Positions 21,629-35,862 are shown, counted from the stretch's first letter. The stretch is 64,000 bases of DNA from Cyprinodon diabolis (GCA_030533445.1 CM060064.1:27139126-27203125); one strand, 5' to 3'. The notes: generated by a model not told the origin, from the sequence alone. Numbers and translations are program-made.

Positions 21629-22054
21629 GTAGCATAAACATCTCTCACATTCGCGTTCAAATAAGCACAGCGTGCATTTATGTAGATTATATTAAACCGT
21701 TGCTATCCGAGTGCTTAACTCGATAAATTAAAGCGTTTTAACTGCCCCGGGGGCGTTAGCATGGGATGCTAACAGTTAGCGGCTAACGCTGCTAGCTCCA
21801 ACTTGTTGCAGCTAAAGTTTGACAGCTCTGTTTCTCTGAATTTGATTTGTCGTCGTTGCTGTTTTTTTTCTTGGATACGTTTTAAATACCCATGCAAATG
21901 CTTTGCACGTTGTTTTTGATAAATGAATATATTGAATTCACCAGCTTCTCGGTTAAAACTCATGAACTCGCGACTGTTAGCTGAGCTGTAGCGCAGTTCC
22001 CGCTGCTATCACTGACTTAGCTGCTACCTCTGCAGGTTTTGGGGCTCATTGGCG

Positions 22055-25000
22055 ATGGGGGACATGAAGACCCCTGATTTTGATGACTTGCTAGCGGCTT
22101 TCGACATGCCAGACATTGACGCACAGGAGGCTATTCAGTCCAATCCAGCCGAGCAGCGCGATGGAGGGGTTACTAATGCGCCCGGAGGAAGCAAGAAAGG
22201 GACTGCCTCATGCTTCCCCAACTCTGAGCCGCCTGTGGTCAGCGTCATTGTGAAGAACACGGTTCGGTCTGAGTCTACTGAGGATAAGGAAGACAAGGAG
22301 AGGCCTGCCAGGGATAAAACTGATAATCCTCCAAGCAGTGTCTCAGCCTCTCAGGTTCCAGTCAAGTTAGAGGATTTCACTTCAGAGCTGGAACACAAAC
22401 TGCCTGCCAACACTGCTGCCATGGAGCCTCAGATTACCAATGGCTTTGAGGAAGCTGATCCAACCGATCCAGGACAGGCCAACACAGAACCATGGTCTAA
22501 GCCTCCTTCTTTCAGCTCCACACTGAGTGATGAGGGTGATGCAGGACCTGAACCTACCATTGATGTTATTGACAGTTTGTCACCTCTTCTGTACCCGCAG
22601 ACCACCTCCGCAGGTGGTACCACCAGATCATCTCCTCGGTCCCCACCTTCTTTAACCCCACGCTCTTCTCAGCCGGAGAAACCTGCAAATACTTTCTCTC
22701 CTTCTGCATTACACGAAAATGGAAGACTGACAGATGAGACAAAATGTGTCGTGGACTCTGAAGACGAGTCAGATCCTGACTTTGGGAGCCCACTGGTGAT
22801 TCAGGAGAGCCCAGAATCGATGATGTTCTCTCCTCCAAAACGCAGACGGCGAGAGAAAGTACATCCTGATCTTCCTCAGATGCAAAAAAACGCATCTTCT
22901 CTTTTCCCTCAACCTCCTAATCTCTCTGCAAAGCCTAAATCCCCAAAAGAGGAGAATGAACAGCCCGACTCTCCCCTCACACCTCCACAACCCCTCCCTT
23001 CGATCGCTGGGGTTAAAGAGGAGAAATATCCAGAGCATGTGATCGACGAGAGAGACTCTCCTGAAAGCCCCCCACCCAGTGAAACAGGGGTTCTGTTGAA
23101 CAGAAACGGCAGCCCCGACGTGGGTTCAACTAAATGCCCAGACCTGAATCAGGATGCGCCCCCACAGAACAGGAACGAACCAGCTAAAACTGAGCACAGC
23201 GAAGAGGAAAAATCAGAGGAAGCTGAAAATCTGAGTGAAAAGAGGACAGCAGATGAAGAAAAATCAGAAGAGGGTCGCCACACGGCTGGAGAGAATGCAG
23301 AGACGCCCTCTCCTCTGAGACCACTTAAAGTTAAAATCAAAATGCCAACCGGCAGCATCACGAGGACCGTTACTAATCTGACTCCGAAAAGAGTCACAAA
23401 AGCCTCCGTTAAGGATGCAGAGAGCTCTAAACCGTCACCAGAAAGCCAAACTGTAAAATCCAAAAAGAAGTTGGCACAGCAGGCGGAGTCGCCTGCAACT
23501 GCATTAAGAGATGGTGTTAGTACGGTGAAGGAGAGGAAGCAGAGAGTGTCCCCTACGGCTGTGAGCATCACAAAAACCACAACGCTACCGCCCGTTTCTT
23601 CCTCCTCCATCTCCAGGGACAACCCAGGGGCCATCAACCTCCGCAGCCTTGGGAAAAAAACTCTCAACAGTGGGGTCCCCCTGCCAACTTCTCTGGCTCC
23701 TCAAACCAGCAATAGACCGGCATCTATAGTCAACAGCACGGGGGCGATCATTTCGAAGAGTCAGACCAACCTGGTGGAAGCCTTCAACAAAATCCTCAAT
23801 AACAAAAACCTCCTCCCCTGTTATAAACCGGACCTTAGCACCCCAGTCCCGGCAGAATGGGGCATTTCCCTTCCTGCACAGGTGAGATTTCACACACTCA
23901 CAGGCAGCAAAGATAATAAAAAAAAAAATTGTATTCTTCCGTAACTTGCTTCTATCTGAATAATACAAAATGTGAAAAAGTTTAAAGGATCTTAATGATT
24001 TTTAACGGGCTCGTGTATAGCAGTGACTGGGTCTCATTTCTGTGACAATTTATCTTTAGCTGAAATGTCAACATAAAAATCCTCCAAATCCACATCAGAT
24101 TTCCAGTTCTCATATCTCACTCAGGGTTACCGCTGTCTAGAGTGTGGTGACGCCTTCGCCCTGGAGCACAGCTTGGCGCAGCACTATGACAGGCGCTCGC
24201 TCAGGATTGAGGTGACATGTAATCATTGCGCCAAGCGGCTGGCCTTCTTCAACAAGTGCAGCTTGCTCCTGCACGCCCGAGAGCACAAAGAGAAAGGCCT
24301 GATCATGCAGTGCTCACATCTGGTTATGAAACCTGTACCTGTAGAGCAGATGATCAGTCAGCCTGAACCGACAGCTGCAGCAGGGGGTGAGATGAAAATG
24401 GTGTCCTTTTTAAATCATTAAAAAAAATATTACTTTCAAGTCTGTTTTCTTTAGCTTTACTATCTTTTCTTTTTCAGGCCAGGTCACTTTGAAGCTGTCG
24501 CATCAAGCTGTACCTTCCAGTAAAGAGACGGAGATGCAGCAGTCTGCGAATGCTAAATGCTCAGAGTGTCAGGCTCAGTTTGGCAGCAAGGAGGAGATCG
24601 CTGATCATTTTCAGGAGATCAAGCCTGCTAAAAGCACTGTAAGAAATATTTTAGAGTTAAAATCTTAATGCAAAACACAGCTTAGTAGAAATACCAATGC
24701 TGCTAATCTCCCTGAGCATCCGGCCTCACAGAGAAACATGCTGGTGGCAGCAGAAGCCCTAGGGACGTTTTTCTTCAACAAAAAAATGATAAAAGCCATG
24801 AATCTTTTAATTTTATATTTTTCCATAATTACAAACTGCTGTTTTGATTTGTCCCCAAAAAAGCAACAAAAATCGTATCTATATGATGGTTTTCTTGCCT
24901 TCCCTCCTGCTACCTGTAGTCCTGCACAGAGTGCTCTCCTCCCATGCTGCTGCCCAACAGCTGCAGTGCAGCAGCACATCAGCGGATCCACCAAAGCTCT

Positions 25001-27682
25001 CCGCCGTACGTCTGCCCAGAGTGTGGGGTTACCATCAAGCAGCAGCTGCTTCAAAAACATCTACGAGAGACCTGCTTGCACTTTTCCCGGCGCATTGGCT
25101 ACAGGTAACATCGCTTAAGTACTACATATGTATAAGGAGTTTAGGTTTGAGTGATTTTACAGGTATATATTTTTTGCTGATGAAGTCCTATTTCTGCTCT
25201 TCTACAATCATGTTCCCCACAGATGCTCCAGTTGTCTGGTGGTGTTTGGGGGGCTGAACTCTGTGAAGTCCCACATCCAGTCGGCTCATTGTGACATGTT
25301 CCACAAGTGCCCCAGATGCCCCATGGCCTTCAAATCTGCCCCCAGCATCCAGACCCACCTCTCATCTCAACATGCGGACCTCACTAACATCAAGGCCATG
25401 TAATAACTTCCGTTCATGTTTTATTAGCATCCTGACCAGCCTTCCTCTTTATTCCTTGAAGTGACTCAGCTGTTTCGTCCCCTTTTTCTTACAGGCTGAT
25501 TTATAAATGTGTCATGTGTGACACTGTTTACACTCACAAGCCGCTGCTGTACTCTCACTTTGACACTCACTTAACCAATCAGAAAGTGCACGTCTTCAAA
25601 TGCCCTGAGTGCACCAAGCTGTTTTCTCAGAGGAATTCATTGCTGGATCATTTCAAGGTATATTTTCAATATGTGTTTAAGGTAGGTTTCCAAATATTTC
25701 CTGACTGATGTTTCATTTTTCACCCTCTCGGTACTTTAGACCCACAAAACTTCCACGTTAGAAGAACAGCTGCATTCATCTCAGACCACTGCCCCACATT
25801 TACCTGGGAAACCGGAAGGCTCACAGGAATGGATAGATAAAGACAAAGTGAAAACTGAAAGGATGAAAGCACCTTCAGTGTGGAAATGCCGTTCTTGCAA
25901 CTTGCAGTACACAGAGCGGGAGGAATACATTGCTCATATGGGTGAACTGCACGGCAAGGTCAGGAAGGCATTGGGGCTTCGTCTGCTTTATTTTGGGTAT
26001 TGAATTAAAGCCAGAAATGAACAACCCTTTTTTTTTCTTTTTTTTTTTTTAGTTCCTGAAGAAATTTCCCTGCAACAAATGTGAGAGCTCCTTCACAACC
26101 ACGTCCAGTATGAGGCGCCACATCAGAGATAAGCACAAAGTCATGAACCGAGGCTTCCGTTGCCAGTAAGTCTGCAGCTCGATATGATTTACTTCTCCCC
26201 GGTTCTACTTCTTCATTTGATATTCTTTTTTTTGATTAATTTTTCTGGTTTCAAACTGCTTAAACCAGCTGGATAAATTGGAAGATGTGAAGTTTTGTTG
26301 AATACAAAAATATTTGCTGAATGAGGGCCAAGGTTCTAGAGAAATTTCCATGAGGGTGAGACTTCAGAAAATAAATGGCATCATCTTACAGCTGAATCTT
26401 AACAAATATTTTAGTAATTTATAATAAAATATTGAAACTCTTAATGAATAAGAAAAAATCATGATCATAGAGGCAATTCATCTATCTAAATCTCTAACTA
26501 GGCCTGCCCTGTTTTTAATTTTTTTCCTGCAAATACCTCATGATTGTAACAGAAATGCAGAATCCCAGAACTGTTTTAGATGCATTTTCCAGACTAATGT
26601 CATATTCAGTCTCACTGCAGCCTGTGCTGGGCGCTGATGGCTGCTTAAGATGCTAAAGGTCACTGATAGAGACAAGATGAGTGAGAAGAGGAGGGAATAA
26701 AATGTTATCACAGCTGATGTTTAAACTTGACAGATAATGATGTGGAACATTTACTAAAATGATTTCGACAAGTTCGGCTCATACTTTTCTTTTCTTAAGA
26801 ATTACCTTCATTTAAAACATTAGTATTTAAACTAAAAGTACGAATAAACGAGTTTGTGTGATTTTTAGATATTGTTCTGAGAGTAAGAAAACCTTCAGCA
26901 GCAGATCGATGTTGGAGCGGCACATGCAGATGAGGCACAGCATGACCAGCCCGGGTCAGGACTCCCTCATGGTGAGCTGCTTTTATTGCTGGACTAACAG
27001 AAAGGCGAAGCTGCAGGTATTTAGATGGACATATTCACATCTTTTCTGCACACAGGAAGCTGACGGAGCTGACAGCTCTTCAGAGCAGGACAGCATTCTG
27101 GTGTCCCGCAGGAGACGAAGAGCAGCTGTGAAGATGGAGCAGGAAGCAGAGGCGACTGACACCTCAAGTCCCGTGAAGAAACTCCGATCCTCCTCCTGTG
27201 CTCCAGCGTCTTACACTCAGCCTGAGTCCGGGTTCAGCTGCGCTCCATGCGGCTTCACCACGGAGGACAAGCCAACGTTCTTGGAGCACATCAGCCAGCA
27301 TAGGCGAGGGGGGGCGGAGGGCGGCGGCCTACAGTGTCTGCAGTGCGGAGCCTGCTTCACTTCTCCGTCCTCCCTGTCCCGCCACCGCTTCATCATTCAC
27401 AAAGTCAAAGATGCTTGCAGCGACAGCCAGCAAACCTCCAGTGTGTCTCCATCGCCCTCTGCTGGAAACAACAAGAACCATGACGACAGGAGCTCTGTGA
27501 AGTGTTCAGAACCAGCTTCACCCTCCGGTCAACCTTTAGCAGGTCAGGGGAAGGAGGAGGACGAACCTCTGGCCTGTAAGGTTTGTGGTAGACACTTTGA
27601 AAAATCAACAGATCTCAACACACACTTCAGAACTCATGGGATGGCTTTTATTATCGCAAGGAATGCAGGGAAGACCACCTAG
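22055..27682 (+). CDS. znf687: Zinc finger protein 687
   Basis: Nuclear C2H2 zinc-finger protein. In mammals ZNF687 forms a chromatin module with ZMYND8 and ZNF592. Ten coding exons join in phase to 1278 residues: 22055-23881, 24125-24386, 24478-24638, 24920-25104, 25223-25399, 25495-25657, 25740-25958, 26053-26165, 26869-26971 and 27056-27682. The start is the ATG giving [17 protein letters not shown], the conserved N-terminus of this family. [10 protein letters not shown] follows at about residue 68. A long Ser/Pro/Glu-rich disordered part (residues 100-550) ends in [16 protein letters not shown]. The finger array then starts at [11 protein letters not shown] (about 610), with [52 protein letters not shown] and [18 protein letters not shown], and ends in CKVCGRHFE and FRTHGMAFI. 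These match human ZNF687 in order. A 3' UTR follows. Confidence 0.96.
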
Positions 27683-29215
27683 AATGGGTAACAGAAAAGA
27701 AACGGCTGATTTGTCTGTGCCTTTTTAATTCTGTCATGCATGTGAGGGGGGGGGGGCTGCAACTATGCACTAAATCAACCAAAGATTGTTTTTTTAGTTT
27801 ATATAACTGCTGTTTGTGAAAAGCCTTAATTAACCCTCTGATTCTCAGGATCTGCTGCTTACCTTCACTGTTTTCTGGCGATACTGATCCGATAGAACCG
27901 CCTGCTCAGTGCTGTGACCGTGTTTACATGAATTATGTGCCTGCAGAAAACTGTCATAGAAACAGTTTCATACGTTTGTTGATACGGAGTTGAATTTTAA
28001 GTAGATGAATCAGCAGGCCTTCTCTAAAATGTGTAACTTAACAATCACTGCAGCTATTTGACTTCTGTTCTAAGTGTTTTATTTCTAACTGGTTTATCTT
28101 TCATGGAGTATTAAAGCAGGTTTCTACTTATTTTCAATTCCAAAACTCGAAAATGTCTGTCTTCTATATTTTTCTGACTGTTTGTTACCTTTTGCTTGTT
28201 TAAATAGAAAATGTTAAACTGTTTAATTAGCTGTATATCCCATAAATCATGAAACAACACTTTTCTGAGGTTATTTTCTGTAACAAAAGGCTTTTTTTTT
28301 ACTTTATTTGGAATTTAACCTTTATTTCCAAATGTATATATGTTTACATGTCAATTCAGATTGGATTATTTTACACTAGATTATTTTAAAGAGTTTTGTA
28401 ATCTTTTTCCACAGAAATGTGTCAATGTCCTCTTTCAAACTCAAATCAGAGGTTCGAGGGGCCAAAAGAGCAGTGAGGCTGCACGTCAATATGGTTTTGT
28501 TAAAAGGTTTTGAAGGTCAACAATTTTGAATGAAAAGTCAAGTTCTGCTCTGGCAAATCAAAGATAAAATATCTATAGAAACAAAAATGTTTGGAAAAAC
28601 CTACTGTATAGATGAACTGTGACGTACAAGATCAAAAGTAATTTATATTTTAAATTTTCATATTGAATTTTTTTTTTGATCTAACAACGGTTAGGGTCCT
28701 CAAATAGTTTGGCTGATCTACTGTATCTCTGAAAACCTGAATTGAATGTTCTTTCTGTAAAATTAACTGTCCTCTCATTGGCTGAAAAATTAAACGAACA
28801 TTTGATACTCAAGTAAATTCTTCTATGAATTTTGCTTTACAGCACTGGAAGCCAAGAATACATGTAACTTTTTTCTTTTTATGCTTTTCTTAGTCACTAG
28901 CATGTTGAGGACTGTTCTTTAGTTCTGTGTTAAACATTAAAATATTTCTTGCTTAACTGATGGATGTCATCAGTGTGTGAAATCACATAAAACAGGATTT
29001 CTGAATAGAAACCTTGGCTTGGCCATCTTGTCTGACTGCCATAACCACGACCACCATTAACAGATTTCAGTTTTTGTTTTCCATAATTTAGTGAATCAGT
29101 CTGGTTTATGTTCTTGGGATATTTACTCTGCTTCAAATGTACTCCTCAGTGTGATTTTTGTATTTACATCAGTAAAATACTTTCTAATTTAAACATTGCT
29201 TAAAAATAAAAACTG
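27683..29215 (+). other. znf687: znf687 3' UTR / intergenic end
   Basis: AT-rich sequence with no coding signal. Candidate polyadenylation signals are ATTAAA near 28110 and AATAAA at about 29206. A (G)9 run lies near 27750. The far end is next to the converging mesothelin-like gene. Confidence 0.5.
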
Positions 29216-29230
29216 TCTTCAGTTAACTTT

Positions 29231-29852
29231 TCTTTTTTTTTTTTTTTTTGGTTAACAAGTGACCTTTATTGAATGTTATCCTTTACCTTTCACCGTTTAT
29301 TTTATGTACAATTTCCCAAACAAAATATCCAGTTACATCAAATATTCCCTTCCAATCTAATAAAATATACTCTTAAGAATATACATTTGATGAAATATTT
29401 CAAACTTAATAGCTAATAAACTGCTTAGCTGATAAAACCCACTATAACCACACCTTTAAATTCACAAATCCAAAAGATACTAATCTTAAATATAAACAAG
29501 AACAATCTAGAAGAATCAGAGAGCAGAGGTTTTTGGTTAGGATAAATTTGATGCAATAGAAAGAAACCGAAAAGACTTCATGAATATGGAGTTTTTCTGT
29601 AGATCCATTCCAGACAGAGCATTCATTTTAACACAATAACCTCTTACAATAAACATAGAACATATTTGAAGCTCAGTTATAACCATTAAACAGTTTACAA
29701 AGTCATTTTGTGAAAAGCATTTAAAACCAAGCTCTAAAATCACACAGTGTAAATAATCCAAGACTTAACTACAGTCGACACACATTAAATAGTGAAAAAG
29801 TGCTTCGTGAGGATGACTCCTGTTTCTGCACCAGGATGGAACAGACGCGTCT
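29231..29852 (-). other. Mesothelin-like gene 3' UTR (inferred)
   Basis: On the minus strand, an AATAAA (TTTATT on plus, near 29256) lies about 600 bp past the stop codon of the mesothelin-like gene. Just beyond it is a T-rich run on the plus strand (29231-29250). No other gene was seen here. Confidence 0.45.
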
Positions 29853-32800
29853 TTAAAGCAGAAGGAATCCAAAAAGGAGAACCAGAATAGGCTTCATGAA
29901 GGTTGAGATGCCTTCCAGGTTCAGCCCAGGAGCTCCTGGAGAGAGGGATGAAATATGATGGAAATGCAAAGATGACCTTTACAGCTGAAATATTTATAAA
30001 TCTTAATATGAATCTGCATCAGTCCTGTCACAGTTTAAGTTTGTTTTAATGTTAATGTTTAGCTTAGTGCTCAATTCAGGCTTAAAGATTAATCTTAGGT
30101 AAAGTGAATGTTTTTGACCAGAAATATTTCAGTTATCGTAACCAAACAATACGATGTTTACACTAATTAATTAGTACAAGTGGAAATCAGTTCTTGTTCC
30201 CTTAAATATAATTTGGTTTATTTAGGCTAACATGACCAGTGCCAACTAATGATTCAGGTCTCTTTTATTGGTACCAAACAATGACAAATATATGTTGGTA
30301 AAAATCTAGTATACCCCATTTTAAATATACATTAAATATGTTAACCGGAGAATTAAAAAACAAAAACATAAGACCATGTAAAAAACAATAAGTAGAATAA
30401 AATATTCAAAACAAAGCTTTGAAAAAAAAACAACACCAAAGGAACAAAAAAGAAGGTAAAAATAAGCTTTCTAAAACTTAAGTTTAACTGAGGACAATGT
30501 CAGCAGTAATAAAGAATAGTATCCAATGTCAGGAATAGTTTTTATTTAACAGATATAATCCATGAATTAATTACGTTTTTTGAGTTTTCGTGTGAGCAAA
30601 ACTACTTAAAAAAAAGAGTTAAAGGCACACTATGCAACATTTTTCAGTTAATTAATGTGTTCCATAACGTTTTGGATGATAAAATGAGTCATTTCAGGTT
30701 AAACAAAGGTATTCTCGGCCGCCCTGGTGGTCTGTGGGGGAAATACCGCACTTGCAATTGCAGGAGCACCGACCCGCACCCACAGGCTCAGAAGTCTCGC
30801 GAGAGTCGGTCTTGCTTTACGGCGAGAACTGCTACACCCCCCAGTTAAAAGCATGCTCGTTGCTAGCACAGTGGCGATCTTTGTGCAGTGCTGCTTTCAC
30901 ACCGGACGCAGCAAAAGCAGCAAAATCGCGTCTGCTGCTTAATTTTTACTGCTTGTACCAGTTAGTTCTGACCCGGCTGAAGCAGCTTTGCTGCTCTGGC
31001 TGCGCGGTGCAAAAGTGTGTCTGACGCGCGTTAGGCGGAGCTTCACTATCCTTTCTCTACCTTTCAGCTATATTTGCAGTGATCAGTGGGAATAAAGTAG
31101 TTTTAATATGTTTTTAAGTGAGAAAATACTCCTGAAAACGTAATCAGTGCAGTCAGTTCATTCAGATTATCATCCTGCCTTCCAATATTTTTTCTGTCGG
31201 AGCCAGCTCAGACCCCCACATACCAGCGGTGCGCCGACAGTAGGAATCCCTTCATCAGCAGCCTCTGGCCGGGTCGCCTCCTCGCGGTTCACCGCGGCGG
31301 CTGGTAGGTGTTTTTCGTCTAAATAATCCAAACTGCAGGCAGCAGGATAATAAAAGCGAACATATTCTGCCGGCAGATTTCTGCATTTTAAGTTAATTTA
31401 GGCGTCAATAAACTGTTTAAGAGGAGTGATCATAGCGCTCTGATCATCAGCGCTGTGTCTCTCTCCCTGCCAGCTCCCAGATCAGCTTCTCTGATTGGTT
31501 GACGCGGCGCGTCGAGCAGCAAAAATTCAATTTTTCCATCTCGAGCAGCAACGCGTTTGCGGCGCGTCAGATGCTTAGTCATTCGTTGCGTTCGCCTGTC
31601 TGCTAAGCTCAAAACAACCGCGCCTGGCTTGACAGAGAAACCAGGAGAACAGCTGTGCATATTTACGACAGTGCACTTTTACTTTCGCCCTCTGGGGGGA
31701 GCCTCGCTGGAAAATCAACACCGGTTGCATAGTGTACCTTTAACTACAAATGACCCGTATGTTTTTTTTACTTTATTTTAATCAATAATCTGAACATTTG
31801 AAATGTCTTTTAGAATGTGAAGGTATGTTGTTGATCATTGGATCATAACATAATTCAGACAAAAATAGAACAGGGCTACATTTTAGGATAATTCAGTCTT
31901 AAACTTTCTTACCGGACTCTGTCGACTGAGACTGTTTCCCCTCCTCGCTCTCACCGGTGCGCACCTTCTCAAGAACACTCAATTGTTCCTCTGTTAGCAC
32001 TTCTCGCTGTTCACTGGTCACCATGGCAGCATTGTCGGGACCGAGAGCCAACATCTGAACAACGGAGAGAGCCTGAAGGAGAAACGGAACCATTTATGTT
32101 GATTCTTTAATAATGAAAAATTATTAAGATTTGGAGCCAAGAATAAGATGGTAAATGTCATTTTTACAAAGTGAAAAATATGTTTTTTGTTTGGTTAACT
32201 TGACGTACCTGACTGACTTTATGATTATGAAGTCTCCAGATTTGAAAGTTTTATTTCATTTTGCCTGAAGTTTAAAAAGCCTCTGAATGTATGCATTACT
32301 GAGAGTGTTCTTTATTTCAAATGGGTAAAACCTTTTACACAGAGCCGCTCTAAAATCCACATATACTGTGTGGATTTTGGCAGCACTTTTGGTCCTCCTA
32401 ATTATATAAGATACTATGCTTGAGCAGTCAACACACAGCTAGTGCTTGACTTTATGTGGGCAGAAATCAGATCAGATGAAGCTACTTACAGCAAAGTTTT
32501 CAGGAGGAATTTGGGAAATGCTGCTCTTGCTGATGAAGGGGAACACAGAGGGGCTCAGGGAAGCCATTTCGGTATTATTCAAACCAGCTGGAGACAAACC
32601 AACAAGGAACAATTACAATTGTTCAGACATTAAGGTTTTTAGTCCGTGGACAAGCTAATCCTACCAATGATGTTGTTCAGGTCAGAAACTTGAGCCTCGG
32701 TCCAGTTGCAGGGATCTCCAAATGCAGATATAGCAACATTTTTTAGCTCCTGTAATACCTTGACAGGACAGTGAGGAGCATCCAGGGAGCCCACTGCATC

Positions 32801-35800
32801 GCTGTGATTAAACCCCAACATTAAAACAGCCTTAATCCACAGCCAGCAACAAGAGAGACAGTTTTTCATCTCATATGAAAAAAGCAGGCATGAAAAAATG
32901 AGAACATTAATATTGATACTAAAGTTGTCGTTTTTTCCTTTTTGCAAAAGTGCATACCACTAATTGAAAATGTTAAAGTATATATTATTTGGATTTTGAC
33001 CAATTTGCATAATAGTAAAGTTAAAGGAAAATGATGCCGGTTTTTCAAAATATTTTAGAACTAAAATCTGAAATGTCAATATTTTTTTTTTATAAAATCC
33101 CTCTTTCACCTCAGTCCCTAATCTCAGAACTGGAATTTTACCCATTTTTATTTGTAAAATACTTTAGCGTCTGAATGAAAAATATCTGTAGATATCAATT
33201 GTAAAATCTTGTCCCACAGAACAAAAACAAAGATTGATGACACAGACCTAAAGGCCGCCACACTGAGCTGCCTGATTTCCTTGGAGCTCAGACCACATAT
33301 GAAGCGGCTCAGCTGAACCATCTCTGCTGATCCCAGCAGCTTTGCAGTCAGATTGTTATATTCAGCAACAGCCTTCCAAACAGAAGCTAACTGCTGAGAC
33401 AAAAGTTGTGTTGTGGTTAATACTGATCTACTATTTGCAGTCAAGCAGAGCGATTTCTATAATTCGCCTGTGAGTCTCTCCAACCACAGGAGCCAATTTC
33501 ATCCAGGCTGTCCAGGGAAAATGGAAGCTTTTCCAGTTCAGAGTTGGAGAAGCCTTGAGTAATACAGCCCAGCTGAACGATAACATCTTCAGTCATGTTT
33601 GCTACTGGGCCGAACACCTACAGTAAATAAAACGAAAGTTTATTTGAGTACAGTGAGTAAGATTTATTTCTTTATTTTGACAAGTAAAGAATTAAAACTG
33701 ATGACATTTAGAATTCTTCATATTAATTTAGATATTGTGCTGTTTGTGCTGTTTCTGGGTCAATGATAAGCTTTAATATTTCAACTGGTAAAAATGTTAG
33801 AGATTCATTGTGTTCATTTTCTAAATGCAGGAAGTCTTGAATAAAAATGAAAGAAGACAGAAAAACTCCTAATTAAATCACTGAACCATCCCCAGAGATC
33901 AATTTGATGACTGTACCTCAACTGCTTTTCTATAGAGCACGTCCAGCTGGTCGGAGCTGTAACCAGGGACCGACCCGAGCGTTTCCACAGTAGCCAGGAA
34001 TGTGCTGTTTGACAGCAGTTCCAGATTTGCTGCGGTCCAGAAAACATTGTCCAGGCCCAGCTCTTCAACAAATGCTACTGTAGGTTCTGTACCGTTGCTG
34101 GAGAGATCTTCAATAACTGAGAAAAACAAAAAAGGAGCATTCAGTAGGAAACAAATTCATTTTTGTTATTGCCTGAATTTTTTCATTAGCAATATTTCTC
34201 CCAGAGTCCTTTTCATGAGGGAGTCAGAGATGTTTATGTCAAAAACAGGAATCACATAAACTGTGGATTCTTGAAATATAAAACATACCAAAATGCTTGG
34301 TAAAAATACATGTGTTAAGGAAGTTCAATTTAAGCTAAAGCTTTTGCTTTCATGTGTTTAACTGGAAAAAGATTTTAATATTAACCTCTTTGGCAATTAA
34401 AAAAAAATTGCCAGAAAGTTTAGGCTCCTTCTTGTTCTAATGTTTAGAAACAAAACAGTTTAGCAGGTTCTAAATCCTTTTAAAAAATGGTTATCTCCAA
34501 GGATTTTGAATTTAAACACTAAATATTTATGATAATTAAAAACTAGGTAGGGTATTATTAAATATCTTAAAATGAAAAAAAAAAAAAAGAAAGACCAAAC
34601 AAAAATATTTAGGTATATAAACATACTTAGGAAACATTGAACTCATATATATTTTATAGCAGTATGGATGATAAACTAAAACAAAGCAATAAACTAGCTG
34701 GCTGAGAGGAAAAATGAAAAAAAGAGTGAAAGTGTGCCGAGAATCCCGCCCAGTGGTACACCACTCTAAAAAGATAGACAGCGAAGGGAGAGTTTTAAAT
34801 TTTAAAAATTGAAGGCAGCGCTTTCATAGAAGACAGTGGTTCTCCACCTTGCTCTTCAGGGATCACTGTCCCTCGTGTTTTAAACGTATCGCATTTGTGT
34901 TACCCTCCCTTAGAGCCAAATAAATAAACTAAATAATTCTTTAGAAATTAAATCTCTCAATATTCCAGCAAATTCGGATGTGAGTAATCAGCAGGAGCTG
35001 CAGTTTCTATGAAAGCTCCGAATAAAACTGCAAAAAATGTAATGTCTTCCGTCAGTCAGAACCTGAAAACATGAGTTCCTCACCTGCTCGCCTTTTACGT
35101 GCTACGTTTGATGCTGTGACGTCGGTGGTGAGGCCAAAGATCTTCTTTCTCAGTGCATTTGAGATTTGGGTAAGGCGTGGCTTCAGGTAAATAAGAACAT
35201 CCTTCATCCAAGGCTAAAAAGGCACATAAGAAAAGAAAATGTTCATATTACTTTTTAGTGACGTAAAGAAAAAACGTTGTAAGCAAAAGCAGCATGCACA
35301 CTTTATTAGGCAAAGAGGAGGTGGCATTGTCATCCATCAGAATAAGCGGACCCAGTGATTCCATGGTCTCAGCTGGCCAATCAGAGGGACTCCTGCAGGA
35401 AAGAAATGTTCGTTCATTAGATGTTACCTCCCCTGAAGCAGTTCCAGCATTTACTGAGAGCTGCACCCACCCAAACACCTGGTTGACCAGTTGGATCAGA
35501 TCGGTCCAGTGAGGCTGAGGAATGTGTTCGCAGGAAGCCATGGCCTGGAGGCTGAACTTCAACACTTCAGGGGCCATAAGGCGCAGTGTGGAGGGTTTCA
35601 TCTCGCACAGGAGCGGGCCAAGCCTTGGTACATCTGGACTGGTCAACCCAGAGATATTCTTCCCCTAAACAACTCACAGGAAGCTGTCATTAAGTGATCT
35701 TAATCTTAATTACTCCAGCAAAAATAATTTTTAAAATCTTCAATCCATTCCAAATACCCCATCCAGATTTTAGTCTTAATCAATGTTTTTTTTTAAATAC

Positions 35801-35862
<62 letters not shown>

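Noticed and set aside
22429..23968. Minus-strand frames inside the big znf687 exon
   Set aside because: Antisense shadows of a GC-richer coding exon.
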